44,684 bases of DNA from Mesaphorura yosii (GCA_009869945.1 WIXG01000514.1:1-44684); one strand, 5' to 3'. Positions 10,423 through 22,009 are shown, counted from the first letter of the stretch. Numbers and translations are program-made. The notes: generated from the sequence alone by a model not told the origin.

Positions 10423-11096
10423 GGCATTGGAAAATGCTAATGTTGCCAGCCAAGAATTGTGATTGACTGAATAAGAACGTAAAAATCGGTCACCAATCAC
10501 ACAGCTTGAATTAAGTTGCAGCTGTGCTGACAATTGTTGGTAGTTGAGTAAGTGTTGGAATCGATCTGAAGAAAATAAATTGAGCGGCATACCAATGACT
10601 GTACAAGTTACTTCACCTAATGAGCGGTTTATTTGTCAGTTTACCACATTCCTGGAAAGTCTACTTGCATTTTTATGAAGACGGGACAGCCCAATTTAGT
10701 AAATTGTAGGTCGGACGCAAGTTATAAAGTTAAGTCGATATGCGCATTTTAATCAGTTCCTTTCAATTCAATCCTTTTCGTCAGCAGTATATACTATAAC
10801 AGTCATCAAACATAATAAAGCCAATATTATATCGTCAATGGTACCTATATTGTAGTAAAAGCCAGAAAGAAACGCCATTCATCTGCCCGAGCCTTTGCGA
10901 CAATTATTTTAATCGTTCATCAAACACAACAACAGCACTTGAACTTCTCACAGATGGTCGACAATGTGGGCACACCCTTATTCGGGAATTTTCAATAAGA
11001 TTGCACAAGATGTCAACACCTAATCTCGGATTCTTGTTGGATTTTGGAATTTTCTCGATGTTTTCGTAATATGTATTTGCAACTGTCTCAGCCTTA
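10423..11096. other. Intergenic, nothing recognised
   Basis: AT-rich sequence upstream of the receptor. No clear TATA box, repeat or ORF of coding character. Confidence 0.4.
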
Positions 11097-11530
11097 TTTA
11101 TTAAGAGCCAATAATTCTGAATTCAGTTGATAGTGAGCCAATGGATGGAAATATCAGCACAATTTCTGTAGTTTCTGTCCGTTGTCGGCACCCCATTCCC
11201 AAAGCAACACGCAACGAGCACATGTGATTCCGCCAGGCAGTCTGACCTGCAGTTGAGTGATGCCCGTATTGCCGATATCCCATACCCAGATATTTCCGTC
11301 ACCGAAGAGCAGTTGATTTTCATGGAAACATGCTTCGTTTTCGCGCCTGGAGCAACTGTAATCATACAAAACGGAATTCATGCTAACCACCATGCCGTGC
11401 TTGCAAATAGACTCGATCATCGATCGTTTGACCAACCATGTATTTGCGCACGATCAGTCTACGTTCGAATTCACCTTCAATTTCGTGCTCTCTTGGTCTG
11501 AATTGTACTATTGGATCGCCGCCACATAAC
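11097..11530 (-). pseudogene. AA15 LPMO pseudogene, intronless
   Basis: The minus strand aligns with the C-terminal two thirds of the intact AA15 at 7748. RPREHEIEGEFERRLIV corresponds to RPRKHEIGGEFERGIIV and LPGGITCARCVLLWEW to LPAGVTCERCVLQWTW. A different frame gives NYRNCADISIH. In-frame stops fall at the Trp after the copper His (HGG*HEF), a few residues on, and further down. A frameshift precedes the last strand, and the original stop is lost. The reading runs straight through the position of the intact gene's intron (VGQ|TID), so this copy has no intron there. The N-terminal copper His is missing. AATAAA lies at 11102-11097. Confidence 0.85.
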
Positions 11531-11689
11531 ACATGCATTGATGTTCGGATCCATCACCTGTGAATTAATTCAATGTTCTCATGACCTCTGGGAAGTGTTT
11601 ATGGGGAATGCAAACCTACCATTCCACCACCATTGGAGTTCCGTGTAATCAGCAATATGCCCTGGGCTTGGCCATTGGTGCTCTGAATG

Positions 11690-12267
11690 TCTCCACAATA
11701 TGCCACGTTGTGACCGGTCTTCAATACGACCACGTTTTCGTGGATCTGTTTGCTACTGGCAAGTTATCCGGAAGCCCAGTAACATCTCGTGCGGAGATTC
11801 AGACAGAAATCGGCACTGGACGCAAACCACCACCTTCAGACGTCTGTCGATGCCTTATACTGAAGTTGTGCTCCACGAAGTCACGCGATACAGGAGACTT
11901 GCCCCTAGGAGTGTATTTCACTCAACGACGGAATCTGTCCACTTTCACGGCATGGTATCCCAAAGGATACGATGGTCTATGTCAACGTGTATGAGGCGCA
12001 CAACATCGGAAACTGTAGCGTGACCCGGAGAACTTAAGGCCGGAAAGATGGCTAAGCAAGGATGGCAAGTTCGTCCGACGTGAAGGCTTCATGGCGTTCT
12101 CGACTGGGAAACGTGTTTGCTTAGGCAAACAACTTGGACGTGATCAAGTGCTTTTCTTTGCGACAAGCCTTTTTCAGGTATTGGAGGTTAAGCTGAATCC
12201 GAGTTCGCCGCCGCCGACCTTGGAACCAAAACTGGGGGTAGACTACGTTGTGCCCGAAACCACATGA
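11690..12267 (+). pseudogene. Cytochrome P450 pseudogene (CYP2-clan-like C-terminal half)
   Basis: Pieces in successive frames rebuild the order of a P450. HVFVDLFATG recalls the start of the I helix. AEIQTEIGTGRKPPPSD and then LSMPYTEVVLHEVTRYRRLA are the J/K-helix region with the ExxR-type helix. IPKDTMVYVNVYEAHNI and DPENLRPERWLSKDGKF follow. The heme loop FSTGKRVCLGK matches FxxGxRxCxG, and the tail ends in TGA at 12265-12267. At least three frameshifts (near 11845, 11955 and 12020) and a deletion after the I-helix start make it non-functional. The heme Cys is preserved. Confidence 0.85.
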
Positions 12268-13065
12268 ACTTGTGTTTAGTGAAAAAAGTGCATTAAGCTC
12301 TTGTTGTATCTTGCTTTGATTGTGCGAATAAGAACAGACGATCTTGATCCAGATGAGTAATTAGTAGTACTTGGATTTTCTGTGAAACTAATCTTTGCGC
12401 TGACAGCTGAGATGTTACGTAATAATAAGTGCGAGCAAAGACAATCACGTTATTCTCCATCCGTCTTACTGTTACAGGAGTATATGGAATTGGATGATAG
12501 AAAAAATACACAAGTTCTGGTTTCTGGCAATCCAACAACAATATCGTAGCCGGATATTGAAAATGCCTGGTATTTTTGCAAATAATTGGGTTATTAATAA
12601 TAATTCTCCATCAGATTTTGACTACGATGAGACTCACATATGAAGAAGATTTTCATGTTTTAGTTGTAAAACTGATAAATTGGAGTACATTTAGATGTTG
12701 TACAATGTACACGGAATTCGTGACATGAATCCGACACGTCGAATTTTGTTGAATGTTTACAATAATGTTCAAAGTTCCCATACTACTGCTGCCTGCCTGC
12801 GAGAAAATTAAATTGCTTGCAATTAATTTTAGTTGATGATGTGAAGTCTCAGAATATCCTCGTTCCTACGAAAGTATGCATTAAGTAATTAAGTACGTGA
12901 ATTTAATAAAATTTGTATCCTGTTCGGCATAATTTATGGTTCCAGAAAAGACAGTTTTTCATGAAATTGCGTACAATAAGTTTAGGCGCAATTCTTAGTC
13001 CGTCTCAGTTCCATGTTTAACAAGTTTCTTGATGTACGTGACGTGCACGAGTCAATGTCAACTCA
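12268..13065. other. Intergenic, nothing recognised
   Basis: AT-rich. Short minus-strand ORF near 12293-12541 has no coding support. No repeat seen. Confidence 0.4.
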
Positions 13066-13096
13066 ATGTCGGTAAACAACATTCTCCATCACTTCA

Positions 13097-13131
13097 TATA
13101 TAAACTGCTGATTGTGTACAAGACTTCAGTT
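13097..13131 (+). promoter_or_regulatory. TATA box plus initiator of a chemoreceptor gene
   Basis: TATATAAA at 13097-13104 and TCAGTT at 13126-13131 put the likely start of transcription at 13128, 31 bases from the TATA box. This is textbook arthropod spacing. It lies downstream of the first in-frame ATG (13066), so it decides the start codon of the next gene. Confidence 0.6.
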
Positions 13132-13179
13132 TTACTTCAAAGGTCAACCTTTCCAGGTCGTCTTCCCGTGTTACAAAAA

Positions 13180-14394
13180 ATGGCTACTCCACCAAAACAC
13201 TTCACTGTTAAGCTCTTCTCTGTTTTCCTGCTCTTTATTGATACACTTCATGTTGTTCCAATCAAATTGAATATAAGTCTGTTGCGATTCGAAGTGACCA
13301 CAGGTCGCTTGCACCTGGCACTGTACTATGTTCATATCTTCAACTACTTCTTGCCTGCAGTGTACGGTGTAGGATCAGCGGCTATGGTATTTCTAGGATT
13401 CATTGAACCATCTGGTATTGGTAGTAAGGAGTTGCATATATTTTTCGCTGTACTTGGTCTCGGTGGTTTTACAACACAAATTGGATTGGCAAAATACAAA
13501 GAAGATGTTTGTCACTTTTTGAATTCATTTTGGACACTTTTTGAACGCCTGAGTCATAAATATCGTCCTGGATCAGATGGTTCATCATTTGTATACTTTC
13601 CTCATTGGGAAGAATCACTCCAACTTGCAATTATCTCCATCATGTGCGGTCATCCATTGATCATGGTATTCTTCTACTTGTACTCTCCATTCAACAGAGT
13701 ATTTCCACTCTGGATTGCACGAGATACCTTGTACTTGTCTACACATCAAGTCCAGCTCCTGCTGTATTCCTATGTACCCATCTTGCTCATGTTTCTTTAC
13801 GTCTACTTTATTACCGTGACTACAGCTGTGGCAGCCTGTATTCTACTGTGGTTTCAACTCTTGTACTGGTCCGAATCAATTGGTAATCCACATTCTACTC
13901 GTCTACAAAATAGAAATACTCGGTCACCATTAACCGTGAACGAAGCAATTCATATCTACCGTTGTTTACAAATCTGTCTGCAGCACGTAATGACTGGTCT
14001 CCGTGATTTTTACGCACCATTCTATGTATTCGCATACTATATTGGTACGGTGGCTCTAAATTACACGTGCGTAATGCAACATGACCAATTACCAGTCCAA
14101 ATGACTGTCATGTACATCCAGACTTCGATATATGCACTTATACTCCTTACGCATGCATTTCCAATGGTAGCACGAGTTCATACAAATTCAGTGAATTTTA
14201 CAAGACGTTGGAAGATGCATGTTACCTCTGAACATCTTGGTATGCGGTACAACTTAAGACGGTTAAAGTCGTGTATGACGTTACGGAGCTACATTGGAAA
14301 CACGTGTTATATTGAACGTGGCACAACGTACAAGATGGTATTGCTCATGATGGACTACAGTATTGAAGCGGTACTGTTTGGAAAAAGGCGGTGA
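13180..14394 (+). CDS. Gustatory-receptor-like 7-TM chemoreceptor, single exon
   Basis: The frame opens at ATG 13066, but the core promoter inside that extension makes ATG 13180 (AAAAAATGG context) the better start, giving 404 residues. About seven hydrophobic segments occur, for example ILLMFLYVYFITVTTAVAAC and FYVFAYYIGTVALNY. The C-terminus (LRSYIGNTCYIERGTTYKM) recalls the last segment of gustatory receptors, where a Gly precedes the final helix. Such receptors are ligand-gated cation channels in taste neurons. It is not close to the 9.1-kb receptor. The subfamily cannot be told, and the N-terminal boundary is the main uncertainty. Confidence 0.75.
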   Translation: MATPPKHFTVKLFSVFLLFIDTLHVVPIKLNISLLRFEVTTGRLHLALYYVHIFNYFLPAVYGVGSAAMVFLGFIEPSGIGSKELHIFFAVLGLGGFTTQIGLAKYKEDVCHFLNSFWTLFERLSHKYRPGSDGSSFVYFPHWEESLQLAIISIMCGHPLIMVFFYLYSPFNRVFPLWIARDTLYLSTHQVQLLLYSYVPILLMFLYVYFITVTTAVAACILLWFQLLYWSESIGNPHSTRLQNRNTRSPLTVNEAIHIYRCLQICLQHVMTGLRDFYAPFYVFAYYIGTVALNYTCVMQHDQLPVQMTVMYIQTSIYALILLTHAFPMVARVHTNSVNFTRRWKMHVTSEHLGMRYNLRRLKSCMTLRSYIGNTCYIERGTTYKMVLLMMDYSIEAVLFGKRR

Positions 14395-15260
14395 AACCAC
14401 AATGTTGACATATCGTGGTGGTTAGAATAAGTTCAGAGTAGAATAAGTTTAGCCGTAGAAAATGTAATCAGTCACGTGTAGTATAGCTATTAGGGACTTA
14501 GCTTTTTCACGCAACGTAAACCTCTCCGCAGAGCCCGCAACGCAAAAAATATTTCTTCCGCAAAAAATATTTCTTCCGCAAAAATTCTTAGCGTTACGTT
14601 TTGCACAGTGACAGTTAGCTTTTCAATTTGCTCACGCTAAGCAATTTCACCACGTAAAAGCTACAGAGCGAATTTTTAAAGTGGATAGTTTCTAAGTTCA
14701 CAAAATCATTTGAAGATTCATGGTGAACCAAAATGGCGATTTCCAAGAAACAGTTGCAGCGGCTATGGCTGAAAAAACTTATAAGTACTCAGGATTATTG
14801 GAAATTCAAGAAATTGAACAAGTTGACAACACAAAAAGTGCATACACGGCGCCCGTTCCTGCTCTCAACTTTCAAGAAATTTCTCGATTATTTCATGATT
14901 ATTCATGATTATTTCTCGATGGCATGTCTTTTTAATTTGGAGAACTGATCCCTTTGAGACAAAAACTCATTTCCAATAAATACAAGACAATTTCTACAAA
15001 TCTCACATGCAAACGGCAGACAGTTTGCGGAAGAACTTCAGCTGTTCTATCGACCAAATCCTGATTTAGGTTAGTTTTAGTGCTACGGCGGAGATTGATG
15101 ATCACATTTTATCCATTAAGCCATATAACAGTAAAATTCCGAGTAGTTAGCAAGTGGACAGAAGCACCTGTGATACCGCTGTTATTTTCGTTAATAATTT
15201 ATTATTGTATTATTGGATTGTCCAGCAGCACAACTAGATTTAGGAGGGCGGCGTCCCCGC
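14395..15260. other. Intergenic with a short tandem repeat
   Basis: Only short AT-rich ORFs. The sequence from about 14497 to 14665 holds the 18-bp tandem repeat and imperfect inverted copies of AGCTTTT..ACG (14500 region against 14650 region), which could be a small decayed inverted-repeat element. Confidence 0.35.
14541..14588. repeat. Tandem repeat, 18-bp unit
   Basis: Two exact head-to-tail copies of CGCAAAAAATATTTCTTC at 14541-14576, followed by a partial third copy (CGCAAAAATTCTT). Confidence 0.85.
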
Positions 15261-15715
15261 TGGACACTTCTATAGTTGATCCAAGCACGCAGTCAGCAGC
15301 TCGTCATATACTTTTACAGAACCCTCAAACGTAGCACCCAAATGTAGTACTCCGCAAGGTTCTGTGCCCGGCCCCGACGATCGCCTCAAACCCGGCCTTT
15401 TCCTCCGCATAGATTTCCTCCAGCAACTGGCCACTCTCCTCCCATAACCTCGGGTCGATCCTTCGCATGAGCCGAGCACGAATTCGCCTTGTGTCTAGGG
15501 TCTTACAGAAAAGCAAAGTACACGAGGATGGCGGCCTGAAAGTACTCCTCCTCATCACCGTATATGCCCAGCATCATATCTTCTGAACAAATGGCTCTAG
15601 TGGGATGTACTCCCTAAACTCTTGCGTAGATACGCGTTCCCATCTCAGCGTACGCCCCTCAATGAGTGACGACCACTCCAACCTGGATAATCCAATGTAG
15701 ATTAGTTCCTTCGGG
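15260..15715 (-). pseudogene. Unidentified broken gene
   Basis: Four well-formed peptide blocks lie in order on the minus strand but in changing frames: GLSRLEWSSLIEG through REYIPLEPFVQ (15590-15715), MMLGIYGDEEEYFQAAILVY (15510-15580), RIRARLMRRIDPRLWEESGQ and on to EEKAGFEAIVGAGHRTL (15350-15500), and VLHLGATFEGSVKVYDELLT (15270-15345). A stop follows the first block. The order and composition suggest one globular helical protein with frameshifts. I do not recognise it. Confidence 0.5.
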
Positions 15716-16029
15716 TTAATATTGATCTGATCACCTTTAGCGAAAGCATTCTCCCCTCCGAGCCCAATTTTCTAAAGGAATTAAATGGGAATGTCCTCAT
15801 GATGCAACAATGCCGCGAGTTGGTTGGAGGAGTTGGTAGAGTTTGGTGGGCCAGACAATGACACATGTGAGTAATTCCCTTCTTTTTCAGATAATGTGTC
15901 CACATTGTACTCGATATTTCGCTTTGTATGAGAAATCCAAAGAACAAGTTGTGCCAGATTCTTGTATTAGATTGTAGTTAATAATTAATTCTTGTAATTT
16001 TCACCTGTAAATGAGTTCATAGACGACTA

Positions 16030-16490
16030 TTACAACTCTTTTGCTTTAATTTTAGTCTTCTTGCCCAGAAAACGGTCCTGCATCAAGAGCTTGAGGAACG
16101 TTCAATAGTTCATGAATCCCTCCTCGTCAACGGCGTCCCCCGCGCAGGCTTTGACAATGTCCTCCGCTTCCTCCTTTGTCATGATCTCCCCCACTGATTG
16201 GAGCAGGTGAGTGAGTTCAGCCAAGATCATCCCGCTCGTCTCCTTATCATACAGCTTCATCAGTTCCATGAACACGTGTATATTTCCAATGGTCCTTGTC
16301 TTTCTTCACTGCTGCAAACATGGGCAGAAAGTCTTGGAATTTCAGCCTCTTTTGCCCCTTCTTCGTCGTCCCGTCTTGCGCCTTGATAACTTTGTTGGAC
16401 AGCTTCAGACCCAGGGCGCGCAGGCAGTCGCCAAGATTAAAAGCGCCCAGGAAGATTCCAGATCTTTCAGCATTTCGCCGTTTGAAAGTT
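16030..16490 (-). pseudogene. Myosin essential light chain pseudogene, probably a retrocopy
   Basis: The minus strand reads AFNLGDCLRALGL, KRLKFQDFLPMFAAVKKDKD, then MELMKLYDKETSGMILAEL, MTKEEAEDIVKACAGDAVDE and EGFMNY*TFLKLLMQDRF. This is the order of an EF-hand myosin alkali/essential light chain. A frameshift near 16290 separates the two EF-hand halves, and a TGA at 16104-16102 sits where the C-terminal 'FLK' block starts. The N-terminal helix is not recognisable. About 150 codons run with no intron, which fits reverse transcription of an mRNA. The intact parent gene would build the myosin motor complex in muscle. Confidence 0.85.
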
Positions 16491-16893
16491 GTTCCATTCA
16501 CACAATAACCGAACGTGAACATAGAGTTTCAATTCGTCAATCAATTTCGTCCAGCACAATTCTACGAAAAACTTATCCAACGCCAAGGCCATCACAAATC
16601 ATCGAATGAATCACAATTTAATATAAAAGTTTGAAAATACGTTGATAAGTGATTAGACTGCGAGAAAGGTAGCATGAGAAAGGTGGATTAATTCAGTGGT
16701 TGCGGATAGAACAATGACGAACAAATTATAATTGTAATTGGCATTGACAAGAGTCCATCAAGATTTATCATGACAGGTACAAGTAGTCATTGCTCACAAC
16801 AACGTCTAGCTTTTATCAATGTTAAATGATTCCGAACCAGGCTAATGTTTCACTGTTATTTACTACTGATGAATCGAGTGAGGCATAGTGGCA

Positions 16894-19800
16894 ATGGCTG
16901 TAAAATTCCTGGTTTTATTGGCGTGGGCACTGCCGCTGTCCTTTCTACTCGTCGACAATGGCGCGGACGCGATTTCGCCGTTGCAAGCAGTTCGAGAACG
17001 TGGGTTTCTACTTCCTGGTGGCAAAGGCGTTCTTGGGCAAGGTCATGCGAAGGCACACGCACGGTATTCGAGTGCTGCGGGAGAGCACAGGCTTCCAAAC
17101 TCCATCGTACCTTCACATTATTCGCTGACAATTATTCCCGTGCTGGATAAGAATGACCCGACTCTCGGAGAAGCATTTGGAACTGCGCTTGGAAACATAG
17201 CCATCAGCGTCGAGTGCGCCGAGCCCTCGAGTTCAGTGACGCTGCATGCGTCGAGGGAGTTTGTGAAAATTGCTGCAGACTCCGTTAAGGTAAGCTTGAA
17301 CGCACAGTTCGGCGTAAATTCCAAGACTTCTGACTTCACAGTCACGAGTCACGGCGTCAACTTCGATAGTTATTATCTGTGTTGCTAATTGTTCTTCAGG
17401 TTATCCATTCGGTGTCGGACAGGGAAATTTCTATCGAAGGCTTTGAGTACGTGGACGAGTACAATTTCTTCACAATTAAACTGGGTTCTGAGCTTCTTAT
17501 CGGAAATCGGTACATAATTCTTATCGACTTCAACACGACCATTGCCACAGACAGGCACAACGGGCTTTATCTCACTCAATACATGACGCCTGGAGAAACA
17601 GAGCCCAGGTTAGGCAGCTCTGATGGGAATTTGTAGTTCAATCATTGTAGGAAAGCGAATTCCCGTTTTCTTGCAGCTTGATCGCAGTGACAACATTTGC
17701 TCCCTCCGCCGCACGCCAGGCTTTCCCATGTTTCGACGAACCCGCGCTGAAGGCCACGTTTCAGATTACAATTGGGAGAACGGCCGACTACATTTCTCTT
17801 TCAAACACCGAATGCATCTCGGAAGATGCAGACCGATTGCCCGGTTGGGTCCTTGACACGTACGCTCCCACCGTTAATATGTCGACGTACCTGGCCATCG
17901 TGTTCGTTGCGCAGTACGATTACAAAGAAGCTGATTCAACGCTGCCTGGAGACAAGCCTGTGCGGGTGAGTAACACGAGTTGCTGTTGTAGTGGTCGAAG
18001 GTTGCTCGTTACATTCGTGTGTGTGTTGCTCAAAACAGGTTTATGCTCCGCCATACATGATCGCTAAGAATGGAGGCGATTACGGGGCTCGAGTGGCGCA
18101 AGAAGTTATGACACACTTCGAGGAGTTGCTGAATGTCAATTATAAGCTGAGCAAGTACGATTCCGCAGCAATTCCAGGTACACCTACGACGTATCAACAA
18201 CACTTGGAACATACCTTCCGATGCATAACCTTTACGTAAATGAATTTTAGATTTTATGTACAACGCCATGGAAAACTACGGCTTGGTCACTTACAGGTAA
18301 GCCGAAAGGAATCAATAGGGGCCAGGAATTCGAATTTGCTGAATCGCTGCTAGCAATGATCAAGCGATGCATTTGACTCATCCACTGATTTGATTTGGGG
18401 GCACAGGACCCCCGTGTTAATGTACTTTGACGGTGAAACGACGGAAACCCAACGACAGACGATAGCCAGAGTCATGGCGCACGAGTCAGCTCACCACTGG
18501 TTTGGAAACTTGATAACAATGCGGTGGTGGAATCAAGTTTGGCTGAAAGAAGGTACTAATTAAAGTACAGCGAGGCGTGGATCGTGGGCATTAGGCAGCT
18601 TCAGACGCTTCCGCTTTGAATCTCACTGACATTGACTTCGACAATTTTTTGACAGGTTTCGCAACGTACTTCGCTCCAATCGGCATGACACACACGGACC
18701 CTGAATTTGAACCGGAAAAGGGATTCTTGACTGACGTCTTCCAGTACTCAATGCCCTTTGATTCCGATCCTACATACGCCCATCCAATCTTGAGTTCTGA
18801 TTTAATCATGGCTCCGCTGTACGATCGCATGAACTACGAGAAGGCTGGTTGCATAATTCGAATGATGGAAGGATTCTTGACGCGAGACACGCTAATGAGG
18901 GGATTGCACACGTTTCTGGAAAGGTACTCGTTCCGGGCGGTCGATCAAAATGAACTTTTCGAAGTGCTGACTGAACAAGCTCGTGAAGACGGCAAGTTGG
19001 ACCCTGAGTTGACTGTAAAAGGCATCATGGACACGTGGACTCAACAGGCAGGCTTTCCTCTCGTGCGGGTGAATGCGGCCGGGCCGAATTCTGTTTTCAT
19101 CTCACAGGTAAGGCGTTGAGGACTGAAGTACCGAAGAAATATCACGTTATCAGTTAACATTGCCTGGGTTTCTTCCCTCCAATGTTAAGGAAAGATTTGT
19201 CCCACTGCCCGTTAACCCGATGGACGACAGGGATCTGAATCCAAACGAACTCTGGACCATTCCAGTCACAATCGCGACCGAATCCGAACCGGACTTCACG
19301 GCGGTCACTCCAAAGTTTTGGTTAATGAAGGACAAGCAACTTGTCACGTACAGGCACAACACGAGTGAATGGATCATGCTGAATGTTGCTGGCTCAAAAG
19401 GTTACGAAGGACTGAGAGCGTCAACTAACGCTGGTCGGTAGCTTATGTTGTATTAATTACGACTCTTCAAATGACTCTCAGCGTACTACCGCGTCCTCTA
19501 CGACCGTTCACTCACGGACCGGATTATTTCCCAGCTGAACTCCGACTTGAACGTGATTAACCCGCTCAGCCGAAGCCAGTTAATTGACGACTACTTCGCG
19601 GCCGCTGCCAAGCGTAAGAATTCGAATTTGTCACATTACTGATATCGTGGGACTAAAGTCAGTGTCAATAAAATAATACAGACCACGTCAGCATTGAGAC
19701 CGCTCTCGATTTGACCACGTATCTTGGAGCGGAACGTGATTCTCACGTTTGGGACACACTCCTAACCAATCTACAGCCGATATACGACATGTTCATGACC

Positions 19801-21040
19801 AGCGAGGGCGAAGGATTGGGAGGATGGCGCGAGTTTCTGGTTCCGACGCTGGAGTCAGTGATTGCCGACCTGGGAATTGACCAGCTTCCCAACGAGAAAG
19901 GTACAGACAGACAGAAAGGTATCCCTCCATCGTTAATGCAACGGAAGCTGAGCTGTGCGTTTATGTCTTGAAGGCAATAAAGTGCTCCACCGCCTGCAAT
20001 TACTCGACTGGGCGTGCGGAATGGACTCTGAGCTGTGCGTCAATCGTGCGAAGGAATTGTTTGCAGCTTGGCAAGCGGATCCGGAAAATGCGAGCACGTA
20101 AGTACAATTTCATCTTTTATATTTCAAACCTGAGAAATGAGGAAAACGCAAGCTTGATGCCAGTAAAAAAGGTCTGAAATTCTCATCGAAGTGAACGAAC
20201 AGTATAAAGTTTCCTTAGATATAGAATCACCAAATTCTACGTTGTCAAAGCCAAGGCACTTCTGCATGATTTGACAGAGTCGTTCCATTGGACCTCCAGC
20301 CAGTCATATTCTGTGCCGCCGTATCAGCTGCGCCTCCCGATGATGAACAAGGCGTGTTTAATTTTGTGCTGGAGAGATACGCCAACGCAGCCACACCTGC
20401 CCATCAAAAGAATTATCTGCTCAATGCGCTGGCCTGCTCAAGAAATGTGATTCGCGTGACAGAGTAAGAAGTTAAATTGAAGACGTTTTGACTGCCAAAC
20501 GTGAAATGGCGTGGGGAAATTGTATCTTCGTTTTAACGCAGGCTGCTGGAAGAAATCTTGAACCCCACATCTCCAACGCCAATCTTCTCGTTCTCGCTCG
20601 CAGACGCTCGCAGTTTATTGCTGTTAATTCTCACTAATCCTCAAGTCAGGCTGCGCGCATTCAATTTCGTACGAGACGCACAGAACTTGGAGTCCTTCAT
20701 CGCCAAGTTTGGGCTGAGCGTCGTGGGCGAGGTTGTGTCCATCATGGCGTTGCTGACCAACACATCAGAAGAAAAGGCAGAGGTAAGCCATCATCATCGT
20801 CTTTACAAACTGGCGCATTTCTCTCATTTCACAATCTGCAAACTGCAATTCATTGTTTCGTTTCCCTTGCAGATTGAAACGTTTATCAACGTGAATGTAG
20901 ACAAGTTTGAAGACATAAAACCTGTGCTAGACAGAGCGCTGGCCAAAATCGAGGAGAATGTCGCATGGATGATGAGATTCGGCGACCGCATTCGAGACTG
21001 GCTCCGGCTACAGGCGCGGACGAAGACACGGAATTTGTGA
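16894..21040 (+). CDS. Secreted M1 aminopeptidase, copy A (14 exons)
   Basis: Exons: 16894-17289, 17400-17608, 17677-17965, 18039-18177, 18251-18296, 18407-18552, 18656-19107, 19190-19400, 19482-19613, 19682-19900, 19974-20097, 20278-20463, 20542-20782, 20873-21040, giving 985 residues. All junctions are GT-AG and in phase, and they match copy B. A signal peptide opens the chain. The zinc site is intact: HESAH at 385-389 with the third ligand Glu408 (HExxH-x18-E), [11 protein letters not shown] between, and probable catalytic Tyr469 in NYEKAG. The substrate-binding GAMEN motif reads NAMEN (349-353). No hydrophobic tail for a GPI anchor is seen, so a secreted enzyme removing N-terminal residues, perhaps in the gut, is likely. 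The ATG at 16894 is the first in frame. Confidence 0.93.
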
Positions 21041-21073
21041 ATTGATTGTTCATCTACTAAGATGTGATGCTAA

Positions 21074-21079
21074 AATAAA
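21074..21079 (+). terminator. Polyadenylation signal, aminopeptidase A
   Basis: AATAAA 34 bases after the stop codon. Confidence 0.7.
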
Positions 21080-21945
21080 GACACACACGCTGCTTAGAGG
21101 AGGCTGAATTCGCGAGTTTTCATTACGAGAGGTTATGTGTACTTAATAGCTCAATTCGCGTTGTTGCTGTCACTACTTCTATTGCTTATAGCAAAAGCAA
21201 CTTTTGCTAAAAGTAAAGCTGGTAAAAGTGAATTCTATCGTAAGTGCAAACATTTCGAACTTCATTTTGAAGCAGTACCTGGAAGCCGAACGACACTAGT
21301 ACCTCGTTCTTTATCCTCTGCTCTTCATGAGACTGAGTAAAATGGAGTCTGCCTTAATTTCTAAAACCCAGTTTAGTGAATTTCTGGTGGACCCACTCTT
21401 GGCATCGGTTGTTAACTCTGAAAGTCATAAAGCTCTGGATCTTGAAGCGAAGACTTATTCGCTAGTTCAGTGTCAAAGAAGACTTTAATGTACGCACGTA
21501 CCAAAATCCTACAACTTGGTTGGAGATCTTCTACCCAGATATGACGAAGAACGTTTCAGAAATACTGTTCGGACGGGTCGAACGCAATTTTGGGAATTGC
21601 ATAATAGAATTCATGATCATCATGTGTTCCAGAACCCAAAGCAATCGCCAATCTGTATTCAGCTCCTGTTAGATTTCACAGGTTAGTGAATACATATTAT
21701 GACTACATGAAAAACTATCAGACAAAGCAAAGCTTAATTGAATCGTTCACAGATTTGGCATGTATGGAAATGAATCATCACATGTCGAGTTCGCAAAGGA
21801 CTTTGGAGTTAGTGATGGTAGGGTACTGAACATGGCGACATAGAAATCGTGTAAGAGTACATTACATTACATTTGCACGATTTACTTAATTTAATCGCAA
21901 CAGAAATTCAGCCAATGAGAAAGTTCCACTGAATGTCAACAAATT
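21080..21945. other. Intergenic, nothing recognised
   Basis: A short hydrophobic reading frame at 21137-21340 lacks an ATG and is followed by low-complexity AAAGTAAAGC repeats. The rest has no coding character. The minus-strand AATAAA of the next gene is at 21956-21951. Confidence 0.4.
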
Positions 21946-22009
21946 ACAATTTTATTCTATTGAACTGTTAAAAATTACTGACTAATTGAACCAAATAAAC
22001 CAAATGAAC

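Noticed and set aside
11581..11690. 5' part of a plus-strand ORF ahead of the P450 pieces
   Set aside because: Only the part from about 11690 onward resembles a P450; the earlier residues match nothing.
13066..13179. N-terminal extension of the 13.2-kb receptor
   Set aside because: It contains TATATAAA and an initiator at ideal spacing, so it is more likely promoter and 5' UTR than coding.
21137..21340. Small hydrophobic plus-strand reading frame
   Set aside because: Begins with GTG, has no in-frame ATG at the start, and runs into low-complexity sequence.
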